This document shows, piece by piece, positions 36,936 through 45,857 of a stretch of DNA of 63,172 nt. How positions within the stretch are numbered: position 1 is the first letter of the stretch; every line of letters starts with the position of its first letter. Source of the DNA: Rhodospirillales bacterium (GTDB taxonomy: Bacteria; Pseudomonadota; Alphaproteobacteria; Reyranellales; Reyranellaceae). The translations under genes and the position numbers were made by a program. Location: assembly GCA_016185145.1 (NCBI GenBank), contig JACPOB010000007.1, positions 1 through 63,172 on the forward strand, given 5' to 3'. Under the pieces are notes generated by a model that ran no database searches, was not told the origin of the DNA, and was given only the letters and a program-made list of their open reading frames with translations.

Positions 36936-36942
36936 CCGCCCG

Positions 36943-37971
36943 TCAGTTCGTCGCCGCCTTCTTCGCCAGCGACAGCACCTTCTCCAACGCTTCCTTGCCG
37001 GGCATGCCCTTCTTCTCGGTCTCGGCGACCCAGGCATCCCACACCGGCTTGCCGGCGGTGGCGATCAGCTTCTCGCGCATGTCGGGCGTGACCTTGATGA
37101 CCTCGAGCTTGCGCTTCTCGAACAGCGGGAAGGACTTCTTGTCGGCCTCCTCGTAGGCCACGCGCTGCAGCCGATAGGCTTCGGGCTTGGCGTCCTCGAG
37201 GATCTTCTTGTACTCGTCGGGCAATGCCTTCCACGCCGTCTGACTCAGCACCACCGAATTGTGCACGATGCCCAGCTGCATGCCGAGCGTGTACCACTTC
37301 GACACTTCGTGCAGCTTGTAGGCCGTGAAGCTGTAGGTGAAGGGGAACGACGCGGCCTGGAAGGTGCCGCGCTCGAGTGCCGTGTAGACTTCCGGCGCCG
37401 ACACGGACGTGGGCACTGCGCCCAAAAGCTTCATGGCGTCGCCCAGGCCGCCTAGGGCGCGCACTCGCATGCCCTTCCAGTCCTCGAGATTGCGCGGCGG
37501 CTTGCCCGATCCCATGAACTCGTAGTTCGGCAGCAGCAAGGTCATGAAATGCATGGCATTCCACTTCGAAAGCTCGTCGACCACCGGCTGCCAGGCCTGG
37601 TAGCCGTCCTGCACCTTCGCCGACGCCACGAGGTCGTCGATCGGCAGGAACGGCATGTCGAGCACGCCCTGCAGCGGCGTCTTCGCCGGCGCGTAGGAGT
37701 AGGCGACGAACGCGCCCTGGTAGGCATCGACCTTGATGCCGTCGAGGAAGTCCTTCGCCTCGCCGAGCTGCTCGTTGTACTTGAGGTTGATGATGAAATT
37801 GCCGCCGCTCTTCTCCTTGGCCATCTTCGCGAGGTGCTCGAAGGTCACGGTCGCCGCCCGCGGCGGCCCGTAGAGCGAGAAGGTCCAGGTGACCTTGTCG
37901 GCGGCCTCGGCCGGCAGCGCGGCGAGCAGGCCCATTCCCAACGATACGGACAGCGCAACCCTTCTATACAT
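36943..37971 (-). CDS. dctP: TRAP transporter substrate-binding protein DctP
   Basis: 342 residues with a signal peptide ending LPAEA-ADKV. VTWTFSLYGPP begins the mature protein, and the conserved DctP region with WKGMRVRALGGLGDAMKLLG contains the Arg that normally contacts a substrate carboxylate. EVYTALERGTFQAASFPFTY follows. It captures an organic acid in the periplasm for the DctQM membrane unit encoded just upstream on the same strand. The exact acid is not visible. Confidence 0.9.
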   Translation of the reverse strand: MYRRVALSVSLGMGLLAALPAEAADKVTWTFSLYGPPRAATVTFEHLAKMAKEKSGGNFIINLKYNEQLGEAKDFLDGIKVDAYQGAFVAYSYAPAKTPLQGVLDMPFLPIDDLVASAKVQDGYQAWQPVVDELSKWNAMHFMTLLLPNYEFMGSGKPPRNLEDWKGMRVRALGGLGDAMKLLGAVPTSVSAPEVYTALERGTFQAASFPFTYSFTAYKLHEVSKWYTLGMQLGIVHNSVVLSQTAWKALPDEYKKILEDAKPEAYRLQRVAYEEADKKSFPLFEKRKLEVIKVTPDMREKLIATAGKPVWDAWVAETEKKGMPGKEALEKVLSLAKKAATN

Positions 37972-37989
37972 GACGACTCCTCCCTGACT

Positions 37990-39297
37990 TCAGTCTGTGC
38001 TTTCGACGATGAAGGTGACGATCTCGGGGAACGCCGTCAGCACGCCGAGGGTGATGATGTCGGCGAAGATGAACGGCCAGATGCCCTTGAAGATGTCGCG
38101 CACGGAGATGTCCGGCCGCACGCCGTTCACCACGAACACCACCAGCCCAACCGGCGGCGACAGCGAGGCGATGCCCGAGAGCTTCACCAGCACGATGCCG
38201 AACCAGATCGGGTCGTAGCCCAGCGCGGTGATCACCGGGAACACCACGGGCAGGGTCAGCAGGAACATGCCGATGCCCTCGAGCACCGTGCCGAGGACGA
38301 AATAGAGCACGTAGATCGCGAGCAGGACGGCGAGCGGCGGCAGGGCGAGATGGGTGACCCAGTTCGCGATCTCCTCCGGCATGCCCGAGAAGCCGAGGAA
38401 GCGCACGAAGATCAGCACGCCCCAGATCACCGTGAAGATCATCACGGTGAGCCGGGCCGAATCGAGCAGGCACTGGCGCAGCTCGCCGCGCTTGATGCCG
38501 TTCTTGAGGGCGAAGGCGAACACCGCGAAGGCGCCGAGCGCGCCGGCCTCGGTCGGCGTCGCCCAGCCGAAATACATGCTGAGGAAGATGATCAGGATGA
38601 CCAGGAAGATCGGCGTCGTGGCCGGCAGCGATTCGGCGCGCTGGAACCAGGTGTAGCCGGTGATGCGCGGGCCGAGCTCGGGTTTGCGCCAGCAGCGCCA
38701 GGTGATGATCATCGCATAGACGAACGCCGAGAAGATGCCGGGCACGAAGCCGGCGACCAGCAGCTTGCCGATCGACTGCTCGGTGACGATGCCGTAGACG
38801 ACCAGCAGCGTGCTGGGCGGGATCAGCGAATCGAGCGTCGCTCCCGCGGCGCACACGCCCGCGGCCAGGCGCTTGTCGTACTTGGCCCGCAGCATCTCGG
38901 GGATCGCCACCTTGGCGAACACGGCAGCAGCGGCGCTGCTGGCGCCCGATACCGCCGAGAATCCCGCGACGGCGAACACCGTGCCGGTGGCGAGCCCGCC
39001 GGGCAGCCAGCCGAACCATCGTCGCGCCGCCTCGAAGGCGCTCTGGGTGATGCCGGCGTAGTAGGCCAGGTAGCCGATCAGGATGAACATCGGTAGGACC
39101 GACAAGGTGTAGTTGGCGCCCGAGGTGTAGGGCGCGATGCCGGCGGTGCGGATGCCGGCGTCCCAGCCGATCAGCCAGACCAGGCCTGCCGTGCCGACCA
39201 GGGCACCGGCGAAGGCGAAACGCATGCCGGCGAAGCAGAGAACCAGCAGGGCGACGACGCCGATGCTGCCGATGACAAGCGGGCTGAACTCGATCAT
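37990..39297 (-). CDS. dctM: TRAP transporter large permease DctM
   Basis: 435 residues with about 12-13 membrane segments. MIEFSPLVIGSIGVV starts the protein; SGASSAAAAVFAKVAIPEML and CAAGATLDSLIPPSTLLVVY are hallmark DctM segments, and GIASLSPPVGLVVFVVNGV lies near the end. Start 39297 overlaps the DctQ stop (ATGA). It couples Na+ or H+ flow to uptake of the DctP ligand. Confidence 0.94.
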   Translation of the reverse strand: MIEFSPLVIGSIGVVALLVLCFAGMRFAFAGALVGTAGLVWLIGWDAGIRTAGIAPYTSGANYTLSVLPMFILIGYLAYYAGITQSAFEAARRWFGWLPGGLATGTVFAVAGFSAVSGASSAAAAVFAKVAIPEMLRAKYDKRLAAGVCAAGATLDSLIPPSTLLVVYGIVTEQSIGKLLVAGFVPGIFSAFVYAMIITWRCWRKPELGPRITGYTWFQRAESLPATTPIFLVILIIFLSMYFGWATPTEAGALGAFAVFAFALKNGIKRGELRQCLLDSARLTVMIFTVIWGVLIFVRFLGFSGMPEEIANWVTHLALPPLAVLLAIYVLYFVLGTVLEGIGMFLLTLPVVFPVITALGYDPIWFGIVLVKLSGIASLSPPVGLVVFVVNGVRPDISVRDIFKGIWPFIFADIITLGVLTAFPEIVTFIVESTD

Positions 39298-39923
39298 CGG
39301 CGTTCCTCTCGGCCCAGTTCTTCCCGACCGAGTGCCTCGGCGATCTCGTCCTTGACCTGCGTCTCGATGGTGATGAGCTTGGGCACCGCGACGGGCGCAG
39401 CATCCGGGTGCCTGATCATGCGCAGGTAGCCCCAGATCTGCAGAGACATCCGCAGCCACAGCACGGAGAGGGCCAGCGGCACCATCAGCTTGGCGGGCCA
39501 GGTCGGCAGCTTGATATCCATCGTCGAATCGCCGATGGACCAGGCGCGCAGGAAATTGGTGAAGCTGGCGTAGACCAGGACGGTGATGATGAGGAGCGCC
39601 ATCGCCACGCCGAACAGCTCGACCTTCCAGCGGTTCGTCGGCTGCCAATTCATGGTCAGGTCCATGCCGATGTGGCTGCCCAGGCGCTGGGCGTAGGCGA
39701 TGCCCAGGAAGGCGAACAACGACGAGGCCTGCTCGATCCAGTCGATGTAGCCGTAGATTGCGAAGTCGAAGACGGTGCGCCCGACGATCTGCGCCACGCC
39801 AATGAACATCAGGAAGAAGATGGCCAACGCGGCAATGATGTTGAGGCTGTCTTCGACATGCGACAGGGCCTGATCGGCCCACCGCAGCAACGCAGGCGCG
39901 CCCGCCCGGTCGTCGACGCTCAT
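39294..39923 (-). CDS. dctQ: TRAP transporter small permease DctQ
   Basis: 209 residues with four membrane segments. The family pattern IDWIEQASSLFAFLGIAYAQ then R-G-HIGMDL is clear near residues 65-95. The C-terminal 45 residues are hydrophilic. It is the first gene of dctQ-dctM-dctP. The 150 bases upstream to the next gene contain nothing I recognise. Confidence 0.9.
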   Translation of the reverse strand: MSVDDRAGAPALLRWADQALSHVEDSLNIIAALAIFFLMFIGVAQIVGRTVFDFAIYGYIDWIEQASSLFAFLGIAYAQRLGSHIGMDLTMNWQPTNRWKVELFGVAMALLIITVLVYASFTNFLRAWSIGDSTMDIKLPTWPAKLMVPLALSVLWLRMSLQIWGYLRMIRHPDAAPVAVPKLITIETQVKDEIAEALGREELGREERR

Positions 39924-40073
39924 TCGCGCGATCCCATCTCGGCTCCCTTCCCAGAGCGGCGTGGGATCACTTACCGGACCACCATCGTACCCCCGCTACA
40001 CGCGCACGTTATGCTAGGGGCGCAAGGCGGATCAACCCTGTTGGCGGCTGCCGCAACAATTTCAGCCGGCGAC

Positions 40074-41666
40074 TCAGCGTTGCGGCAGCCCGGCCGCAAG
40101 CCACGCATCGACCAGCGGTCGGAAGACCCGGTCCTCGATACCGACCGTCACCAGGAAGCGGTTCACGGAGAAGGTCGGATCGAGGGCCAGCACGCGACCC
40201 GCCTCGGCTTTCGCCTCGTCCCTGCGACCGAGCTCGGCCAGCACCGCCGCCAGGAAGGCGCGCGAGACGCTGAAGCGTGGATTGAGCTCGACCGACCGCA
40301 TCGCGGCATCATGAGCGCGATCGAACTGGCGCAAATGGAAGAAGGAAATCGCCCGGGCATTGAACGAAAGGTAGTTCAGGCGGTCGAACGGGCTGAGCCG
40401 CAGGGCGCGCTCGCTGCGTTCGAGTGCCGTCGCGGCATCGCCGAGCCACGACAAGACCAGCGCGCTCGAGCTCAGGGCAAAGAAGTTCGAATGGCTGAGC
40501 CTGAGCGCTCGATCGAACAGGCCGAGCGCCCTCTCATGGTCGTGCGCGTCGAGCGACATCACGAAACCCGCGATACCCAGAGCCGAGGGATCGTCACCGC
40601 CATGGGCGACCGCCGATTGCGCATGATGGATGGCGGCCGCGCGATCTTCCGGCTTCAGCCCCGCCCGGCTGTAGCGCGCATGGTAGCACAGGGCGAGCGG
40701 CGCATGGGCGCCGGGATATGTCGGCTCGAGCTCGAGCGCCTTCTTCAGGATCGGAATCGCGATCGCGGCCTCCTCGGCAAGATGGCTGTAGGCCAGGGGA
40801 GAGGCGCGCAGCACGAGGTCGTAGGCGTCGAGGCTGAGCGGTCGCTGCCGGCCGCGCGCCGCTTCGGCATTGCGCAGCGTGGGCTCGATGGCGCCGACCA
40901 CGTTCATGGCGATTTCGTCCTGCAGCGCGAAGATGTCCCGCAGCGTCCGGTCGAACCGCTCGACCCAGACATGGCTCCCTGTCTCGGCATCGATCAACTG
41001 CGTCGAAATACGGACCCGGTCGCCGGCCTTGCGAACGCCACCCTGCAGGAGGTAGCGCACACCGAGCTCGCGGCCGACCTGCCGGACGTCGGCGACGCGT
41101 CCTTTGAAGACGAAGCTCGAGTTGCGCGCGATCACGAACAGCCACTTGATCCGCGCCAGGCCGGCGATGATGTCCTCGACCATGCCGTCGGCGAAGTATT
41201 CCTGTTCCGGATCGCTGCTCATGTTCTGGAACGGCAGCACCGCGATCGAGGGCCGATCGGGCAGCACGAGCGACACGCTTGTCGCGACCGCCGGCGCACC
41301 GCCTGTCTGCTCCTTGTGCACGCTGCCGACGAAACGCACGCCCTTGCGTGGCAAGGTCTTGATCAGGAGCTGACGGTCGCCGTCGTCGCCGACCGACGAA
41401 CGCGCGGCGTTGATGCAGGAAGCGAGCGCGGAATCCGAGACGATGCGACCCTGCCAGACAGTGGCGATCAGCTCGTCCTTGCTCACCACCCGTTCGTTGT
41501 TGAGCACGAGGAAGGCCAACAGATCGAACACGCGAGGCTCGAGGGCAACCGGATTCCCGGCGCGGCTGAGCTCACGCCTCTCGAGGTCGAGCCGAAACTC
41601 CCCGAACAAAAAGGCCAAATCCGCCCCCGCAAACGGCCGCTTCGCACGATGCTGAGAGAATCCCAA
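40074..41666 (-). CDS. Winged-helix/TPR transcriptional regulator (CadC-like)
   Basis: About 530 residues. Residues 15-110 form an OmpR-type winged helix (FGEFRLDLERRELSRAGNPV, LLAFLVLNNERVVSKDELI, TLPRKGVRFVGSV). The middle has RPSIAVLPFQNMSSDPEQEY with FADGMVEDIIAGLARIKWLF and a VRYLLQGGVRKAGDRVRIST segment, as in the adenylate-cyclase-associated TolB-like domain. The C-terminal half is TPR repeats. There is no receiver or membrane segment. The start is uncertain: no ATG precedes the winged helix in frame, and TTG 41666 is chosen; the open frame continues to 41960. The target genes are unknown. Confidence 0.75.
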   Translation of the reverse strand: MGFSQHRAKRPFAGADLAFLFGEFRLDLERRELSRAGNPVALEPRVFDLLAFLVLNNERVVSKDELIATVWQGRIVSDSALASCINAARSSVGDDGDRQLLIKTLPRKGVRFVGSVHKEQTGGAPAVATSVSLVLPDRPSIAVLPFQNMSSDPEQEYFADGMVEDIIAGLARIKWLFVIARNSSFVFKGRVADVRQVGRELGVRYLLQGGVRKAGDRVRISTQLIDAETGSHVWVERFDRTLRDIFALQDEIAMNVVGAIEPTLRNAEAARGRQRPLSLDAYDLVLRASPLAYSHLAEEAAIAIPILKKALELEPTYPGAHAPLALCYHARYSRAGLKPEDRAAAIHHAQSAVAHGGDDPSALGIAGFVMSLDAHDHERALGLFDRALRLSHSNFFALSSSALVLSWLGDAATALERSERALRLSPFDRLNYLSFNARAISFFHLRQFDRAHDAAMRSVELNPRFSVSRAFLAAVLAELGRRDEAKAEAGRVLALDPTFSVNRFLVTVGIEDRVFRPLVDAWLAAGLPQR

Positions 41667-41747
41667 TGAAAAGACAATACCGGCCCAAGAAGGTCGCCAA
41701 GCGGCCACGGCCCACCGCCTGCATGATCGGTCGCGAAAGCAGGGACC

Positions 41748-42035
41748 ATGCCGATGCAGGAAAAGACCTCGACCGCCAGCTCGCGCTCCGGCGCCCCGAC
41801 CCTGGCCGCCGTGCTTGTCGCGGCCATTCTGGCAATCGGTGGATCGATCATCTGCGGGCCTGCGGTGCGGGCCTCTCTGGAGCGCCAGCGGACCGCGGAG
41901 ATCGATCGCGAGGATCGCGAGGTCTGCGCCCAGCTGGGCGCGACCGAGGCCTCCAGCCATTCAGCCTGTGTCGAGGCGCTGACAAAGGTCAGGCGTAGCC
42001 ACGAGGAACGGCTGTCTCGAGACCCGATCTTGTAA
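41748..42035 (+). CDS. Small membrane-anchored hypothetical protein
   Basis: 95 residues. A single hydrophobic segment (TLAAVLVAAILAIGGSIICG, about 18-37) is followed by a charged tail with two Cys (VCAQLGA, SACVEALTK). No family recognised. It starts 16 bases before the ABC binding protein gene ends its leader and is co-oriented with it, so it may be part of that transcription unit. Confidence 0.45.
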   Translation: MPMQEKTSTASSRSGAPTLAAVLVAAILAIGGSIICGPAVRASLERQRTAEIDREDREVCAQLGATEASSHSACVEALTKVRRSHEERLSRDPIL

Positions 42036-42050
42036 GCAGGGAGAACGGCC

Positions 42051-43331
42051 ATGGACGACGTCAAGGCATCGAATCTTACGCGCCGCCGTTTCATCGGCAC
42101 CGCGGCCATCGCCGGCCTGGCAGCCGCGACGTCGCCCGTGCGGCGAGCGCGGGCTGCCGACCCGATCAAGATCGGCTTCGCGATGTCGCTCACCGGTCCG
42201 GGCGCCGGCGCGGGCAAGATGATGCTGGTGGGCCGCGAGATCTGGAAGGAGGAGGCCAACGCCAAGGGCGGCCTGCTCGGCCACCCCGTGCAATTCGTCT
42301 ACTACGACGACCAGAGCAATCCCGGAAACGTGCCGGGCATCTACACCAAACTGATCGACCTCGACCGGGTCGACTTGCTCTGCTCGTCCTTCGGCACCAA
42401 TCAGATCGCCCCGGCCATGCCGATCGTCATGGCCAGGAACATGGTCTACATGGGCCTGTTCGGCACGGGCGTGAACGACACCTTCCGCTACGACCGCTAT
42501 TTCCAGATCCTGCCCAACGGGCCGGAAGGCAATCGCAGCCTGTCCCTGGGCTTCTTCGAGGCGGCAAAGGCGCTGGGCACGGCGCCGCCGACCGTGGCGC
42601 TGGCCGGCGAGGACACCGAGTTCGGCCAGAACATCCTTGCCGGTGCGCGCGCCAACGTGGCAAAGCTCGGCCTGAAGGTCGTCTACGACCGCACCTTTCC
42701 CGCCGCCACGGTCGACCACACGCCGATCGTGCGAGCGATACAGAGCGCAAAGCCCGACCTCGTCTTCGTCGCGTCCTACCCGATCGGCTCGGTCGGCATG
42801 GTGCGCGCCGTCAACGAGGTCGGCTTCACGCCCCGGATGTTCGGCGGGGCGATGATCGGTCTCAGCTTCACCAGCACCAAGGCCCAGCTCGGCCCGCTGC
42901 TGAACGGCATCGTGATCAACGAGAACTACGTGCCGGAACCGACCATGAAATTTCCCGGCATCGAGGCTTTCCTGGAGCAGTACCGCGCCCGCGCCAAGGC
43001 TGCCGGGACCGATCCACTGGGCTTCTGGTCACCCTTCGCCTACGCGGAGCTGCAGATCCTCGGCCAGGCCGTCACGTCGGTCGGCGCGATCGACCAGGCA
43101 AAGCTCGCCGAGTACATGCACAAGACCCCATTCAAGACCATCGTCGGCGACGTCAAGTTTGGACCAGACGGGGAATGGGACAAGTCACGCATCCTGTTCG
43201 TCCAGTACCGCAACATCCAGGGCAATGACCCAGGCCAGTTCCTCCAGCCGGGCAAGGCCGCGATCCTCTATCCGCCGGCCTTCAGGACCGGCGAACTGAT
43301 CCATCCCTTCGCCAAGGCCCGCACCCAATGA
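42051..43331 (+). CDS. Leu/Ile/Val-type ABC substrate-binding protein, Tat-exported
   Basis: 426 residues of the Peripla_BP_6/LivK family. The leader contains TRRRFIGTAAIAGLAAATS, a twin-arginine (RRxFIG) signal. PIKIGFAMSLTGPGAGAGKM opens the mature fold and VQFVYYDDQSNPGNVPGIY is the first hinge region. Ligands in this family include branched amino acids, amides and aromatic acids. No LivHMGF permease or ATPase genes lie nearby, so it must share a transporter encoded elsewhere. Its stop overlaps the start of an O-methyltransferase (ATGA). Confidence 0.85.
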   Translation: MDDVKASNLTRRRFIGTAAIAGLAAATSPVRRARAADPIKIGFAMSLTGPGAGAGKMMLVGREIWKEEANAKGGLLGHPVQFVYYDDQSNPGNVPGIYTKLIDLDRVDLLCSSFGTNQIAPAMPIVMARNMVYMGLFGTGVNDTFRYDRYFQILPNGPEGNRSLSLGFFEAAKALGTAPPTVALAGEDTEFGQNILAGARANVAKLGLKVVYDRTFPAATVDHTPIVRAIQSAKPDLVFVASYPIGSVGMVRAVNEVGFTPRMFGGAMIGLSFTSTKAQLGPLLNGIVINENYVPEPTMKFPGIEAFLEQYRARAKAAGTDPLGFWSPFAYAELQILGQAVTSVGAIDQAKLAEYMHKTPFKTIVGDVKFGPDGEWDKSRILFVQYRNIQGNDPGQFLQPGKAAILYPPAFRTGELIHPFAKARTQ

Positions 43332-44377
43332 CGAGCGTCGCTCCCATCGTAACGCCCCTCGCACCAGAGGACGCCCTGCCGCCGCATCTCGAACTGATCT
43401 GGATGGTCACGGCAATCTGGAAGGCGCGTGCGGTCTATGCGGCGGCCAGCCTCAGCCTTGCCGATCTGTTGCAGGAAGGGCCGTGCAGCGTTGCCAGGCT
43501 CGCCGAACGCACGGGAACGCACGCGCCCTCGCTACACCGCCTGCTGCGGGCGCTCGCCAGTTTCGGCGTGCTCACCGAAGTCGAGCCGCAGCGCTTCGGC
43601 CTGACGAGGCTGGGCGCAGCGTTGCGGCGTGACGCACCCGGTGCGGCGCGCTCGACGGTGCTGACCCTCGGCGGCGACTGGCAATGGCAGGCATGGGCAA
43701 ACTTCGTCCCGAGCCTTTGCAGCGGCGGCACCGGCCTGGCGGCCGCGACCGGCCAGGAGCTGTTCGACTATCTCGGCGCCCATCCGGAGGACGGCGCCTG
43801 CTTCGACGAAGCCATGGTCGGCCTGTACGGCAGCCTGTGGCCCGCCGTGGTCGCGGCGTGGGACTTCTCCTCGCTGGGCTCCGTGGCGGACGTCGGCGGC
43901 GGCGTCGGCCTGTTGCTGGCCGAGATCCTGTCGACAAATCCCGGCGTGCGCGGCCTGCTGCTCGACCAGGCATCGACGGTCCCCAAGGCCCGTAGACTGA
44001 TGGAACAACGCGGCCTCGCCGATCGCTGCGCGATCGCCGCCGGTGACTTCTTCGCCGATGTTCCCGCCGGGCACGATTGCTACATCCTGGCCCACGTCCT
44101 GCACGACTGGGACGATCCGCAGTGCCTGTCGATACTGCGGCGCTGCCGGACGGCCATGCATCGCGAGGCGCGCCTGCTCATCGTCGAATCCGTGCTGCCG
44201 GCTGGCGATGCGCCCCATGCCGGCAAGCTCCTCGATCTCGTCATGCTCACGGTGACCGGCGGACGCGAGCGAAGCGAAGCGGAATTCGAGGCGTTGCTTT
44301 CGGCGTCGGGCTTGCGGCTCTCGCGAGTGGTGCCCACGACGGCCCAGCAAAGCATCGTCGAAGCTGTTGCCGCCTGA
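43328..44377 (+). CDS. SAM-dependent O-methyltransferase (dimerisation plus catalytic domain)
   Basis: 349 residues. Residues 30-100 are an N-terminal dimerisation winged helix (LADLLQEGPCSVARLAERTG, HRLLRALASFGVLTE). The catalytic domain has VADVGGGVGLLLAEILSTNP for SAM binding and YILAHVLHDWDDPQCLSILR, the general-base region of plant-type and bacterial small-molecule O-methyltransferases. The substrate is unknown, probably a phenolic or similar compound. Translational coupling to a binding protein is unusual and hints that the imported ligand is the methyl acceptor. Confidence 0.82.
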   Translation: MTSVAPIVTPLAPEDALPPHLELIWMVTAIWKARAVYAAASLSLADLLQEGPCSVARLAERTGTHAPSLHRLLRALASFGVLTEVEPQRFGLTRLGAALRRDAPGAARSTVLTLGGDWQWQAWANFVPSLCSGGTGLAAATGQELFDYLGAHPEDGACFDEAMVGLYGSLWPAVVAAWDFSSLGSVADVGGGVGLLLAEILSTNPGVRGLLLDQASTVPKARRLMEQRGLADRCAIAAGDFFADVPAGHDCYILAHVLHDWDDPQCLSILRRCRTAMHREARLLIVESVLPAGDAPHAGKLLDLVMLTVTGGRERSEAEFEALLSASGLRLSRVVPTTAQQSIVEAVAA

Positions 44378-44384
44378 GACTCGC

Positions 44385-44768
44385 CTATTCGCGGCACGGC
44401 CAATTGAAGCGCAGGATCCCGAGCACCATGCCCTTGAAGTCCTGGCGATCGGCTTCCGGGCGCATCACCTCGATATCCTTGACGATGACGGAGACGATCT
44501 CCTGCCGCGACAAGCGCAGCGGCACGCAGAAGCGATAGTCGGGCTCGAGCACCTCGCCGATATAGAGCAGCGCGTCGACCGCGCCGGCACACTGGCCGGC
44601 GGCTTCGGAGCCGACCGATTCAGGATGCTCGAGGAAGACGCGGCAGCCGGGTAGCCAGGCACGGACCGCGGGGTCGGGCTTGTCGAGCGCCTGGGCGCGG
44701 CCTGCGTGCGCCTGCAGGACGAGCAGCAAGGCGAGCGCCAAGGTCGCCGCGACGTGCGGGCCCTTCAT
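44385..44768 (-). CDS. Rap1a/Tai-like immunity-type protein (orphan)
   Basis: 127 residues with a signal peptide ending AGRAQA. The pattern CRVFLEHPE, QCAGAVDALLYIGEVL, FCVPLRLSRQEIVSVIVKDI and the terminal RFNWPC gives four Cys placed as in the Rap1a/Tai periplasmic immunity family, which protects against T6SS amidase effectors. No T6SS or amidase gene is nearby, so this is probably a domesticated family member of unknown role. Confidence 0.65.
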   Translation of the reverse strand: MKGPHVAATLALALLLVLQAHAGRAQALDKPDPAVRAWLPGCRVFLEHPESVGSEAAGQCAGAVDALLYIGEVLEPDYRFCVPLRLSRQEIVSVIVKDIEVMRPEADRQDFKGMVLGILRFNWPCRE

Positions 44769-44900
44769 GCGACGAGCCCCTCGAAAAGGTCGACAGTCAT
44801 GGCTGCGATTCCCCGCGGTCTTCGGCGCGCGGAAGAAATCACGCGGGAGCGAGCAGGACTGTGCGAAAACACACCCTGCCTCAATACGGTCACATCGAGA

Positions 44901-45857
44901 TCAATCGACCTGGATGCCGAGCGGCGGCAGGACGCGGCGATAGCGCTCGATCTCGCTCACGACATAGGCACTGAACTCGGCGGGCGGCAGGCAGACGACG
45001 TCGCTGCCGTTGTCCCGAGCGTAGGCCTCGAACGACTTCTCCCGGGCGCCCTTCGACAGGGTCTGGAACAGGCTCTGTACCAGCACCGGAGGCAATTTTG
45101 CCGGCCCCCAGAATCCCGACCAGCCGGGGATGTCGGCTTCGATACCGAACTCGCCGAAGGCCGGCACGTCGGGCAGGAGCGCGATGCGCTCAGCGCTCGA
45201 CACGCCGAGCGCGCGCAGCTTGTCCGCCTTCAGGTACTGCATGATGAGCGAGGGCGAGACGAAGAAGCAATCGATCGTGCCGGTCATGGCATCGTTGATC
45301 GGCGTGCTCTTGTAGGGGACGTGCGTGAGCTGCACCTGAGCGCTGCGGCAGAACAGCTCGCCCACCACGTGAGTCGTGTTGCCGATGCCCGACGAGCCGT
45401 AGGTGAGCCTGCCGGGTTCCGCCCGCGCCGCCGCCAGGAACTCCTGCAGGGTCTTGAAGCGTGAGCCGCCGCCGACGATCAGGCCGAAACCCTGGCTGCG
45501 CGTCAGCAGGGTGATCGGCGTGAAGCCCTCGATCGAATCGTAGGGCAGCTTGCGGCTCAGCACGGCGTTGGTGGTGTGCCCGCCCGTGGTGAACAGCACG
45601 GTCGTGCCATCGGGTCGGGCGCGCGAGACTTCCAGCGAACCGATGCTGGTGCCGCCGCCCGGCTTGTTGTCGACCATGACGCTGCGCCCGGTCGCGAGCC
45701 GCACCGCCTCGCCGAAGACGCGCGCCGCGTTGTCGGTCCCCGAACCGGCGGCGAACGGCACGACGATGCGCAACTGGCCTTCCTGGGCAAGCGCCGCGCC
45801 CGGCATGGCGAGGCCGGCGAGACCGCCTTGCAGCAGCCGGCGGCGCGTCCCGGTCAT
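44901..45857 (-). CDS. Bug/TctC family periplasmic binding protein
   Basis: 318 residues. The leader carries GTRRRLLQGG, a Tat-like twin arginine motif, and ends near AALA-QEG. LRIVVPFAAGSGTDNAARVF, VDNKPGGGTSIGSLEV and TYGSSGIGNTTHVVGELFC are Bug-family signatures for binding carboxylated solutes. No TctAB membrane genes are close. The start overlaps the stop of the upstream flavin hydroxylase (ATGA), implying that the ligand and the hydroxylase substrate are related. Confidence 0.88.
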   Translation of the reverse strand: MTGTRRRLLQGGLAGLAMPGAALAQEGQLRIVVPFAAGSGTDNAARVFGEAVRLATGRSVMVDNKPGGGTSIGSLEVSRARPDGTTVLFTTGGHTTNAVLSRKLPYDSIEGFTPITLLTRSQGFGLIVGGGSRFKTLQEFLAAARAEPGRLTYGSSGIGNTTHVVGELFCRSAQVQLTHVPYKSTPINDAMTGTIDCFFVSPSLIMQYLKADKLRALGVSSAERIALLPDVPAFGEFGIEADIPGWSGFWGPAKLPPVLVQSLFQTLSKGAREKSFEAYARDNGSDVVCLPPAEFSAYVVSEIERYRRVLPPLGIQVD

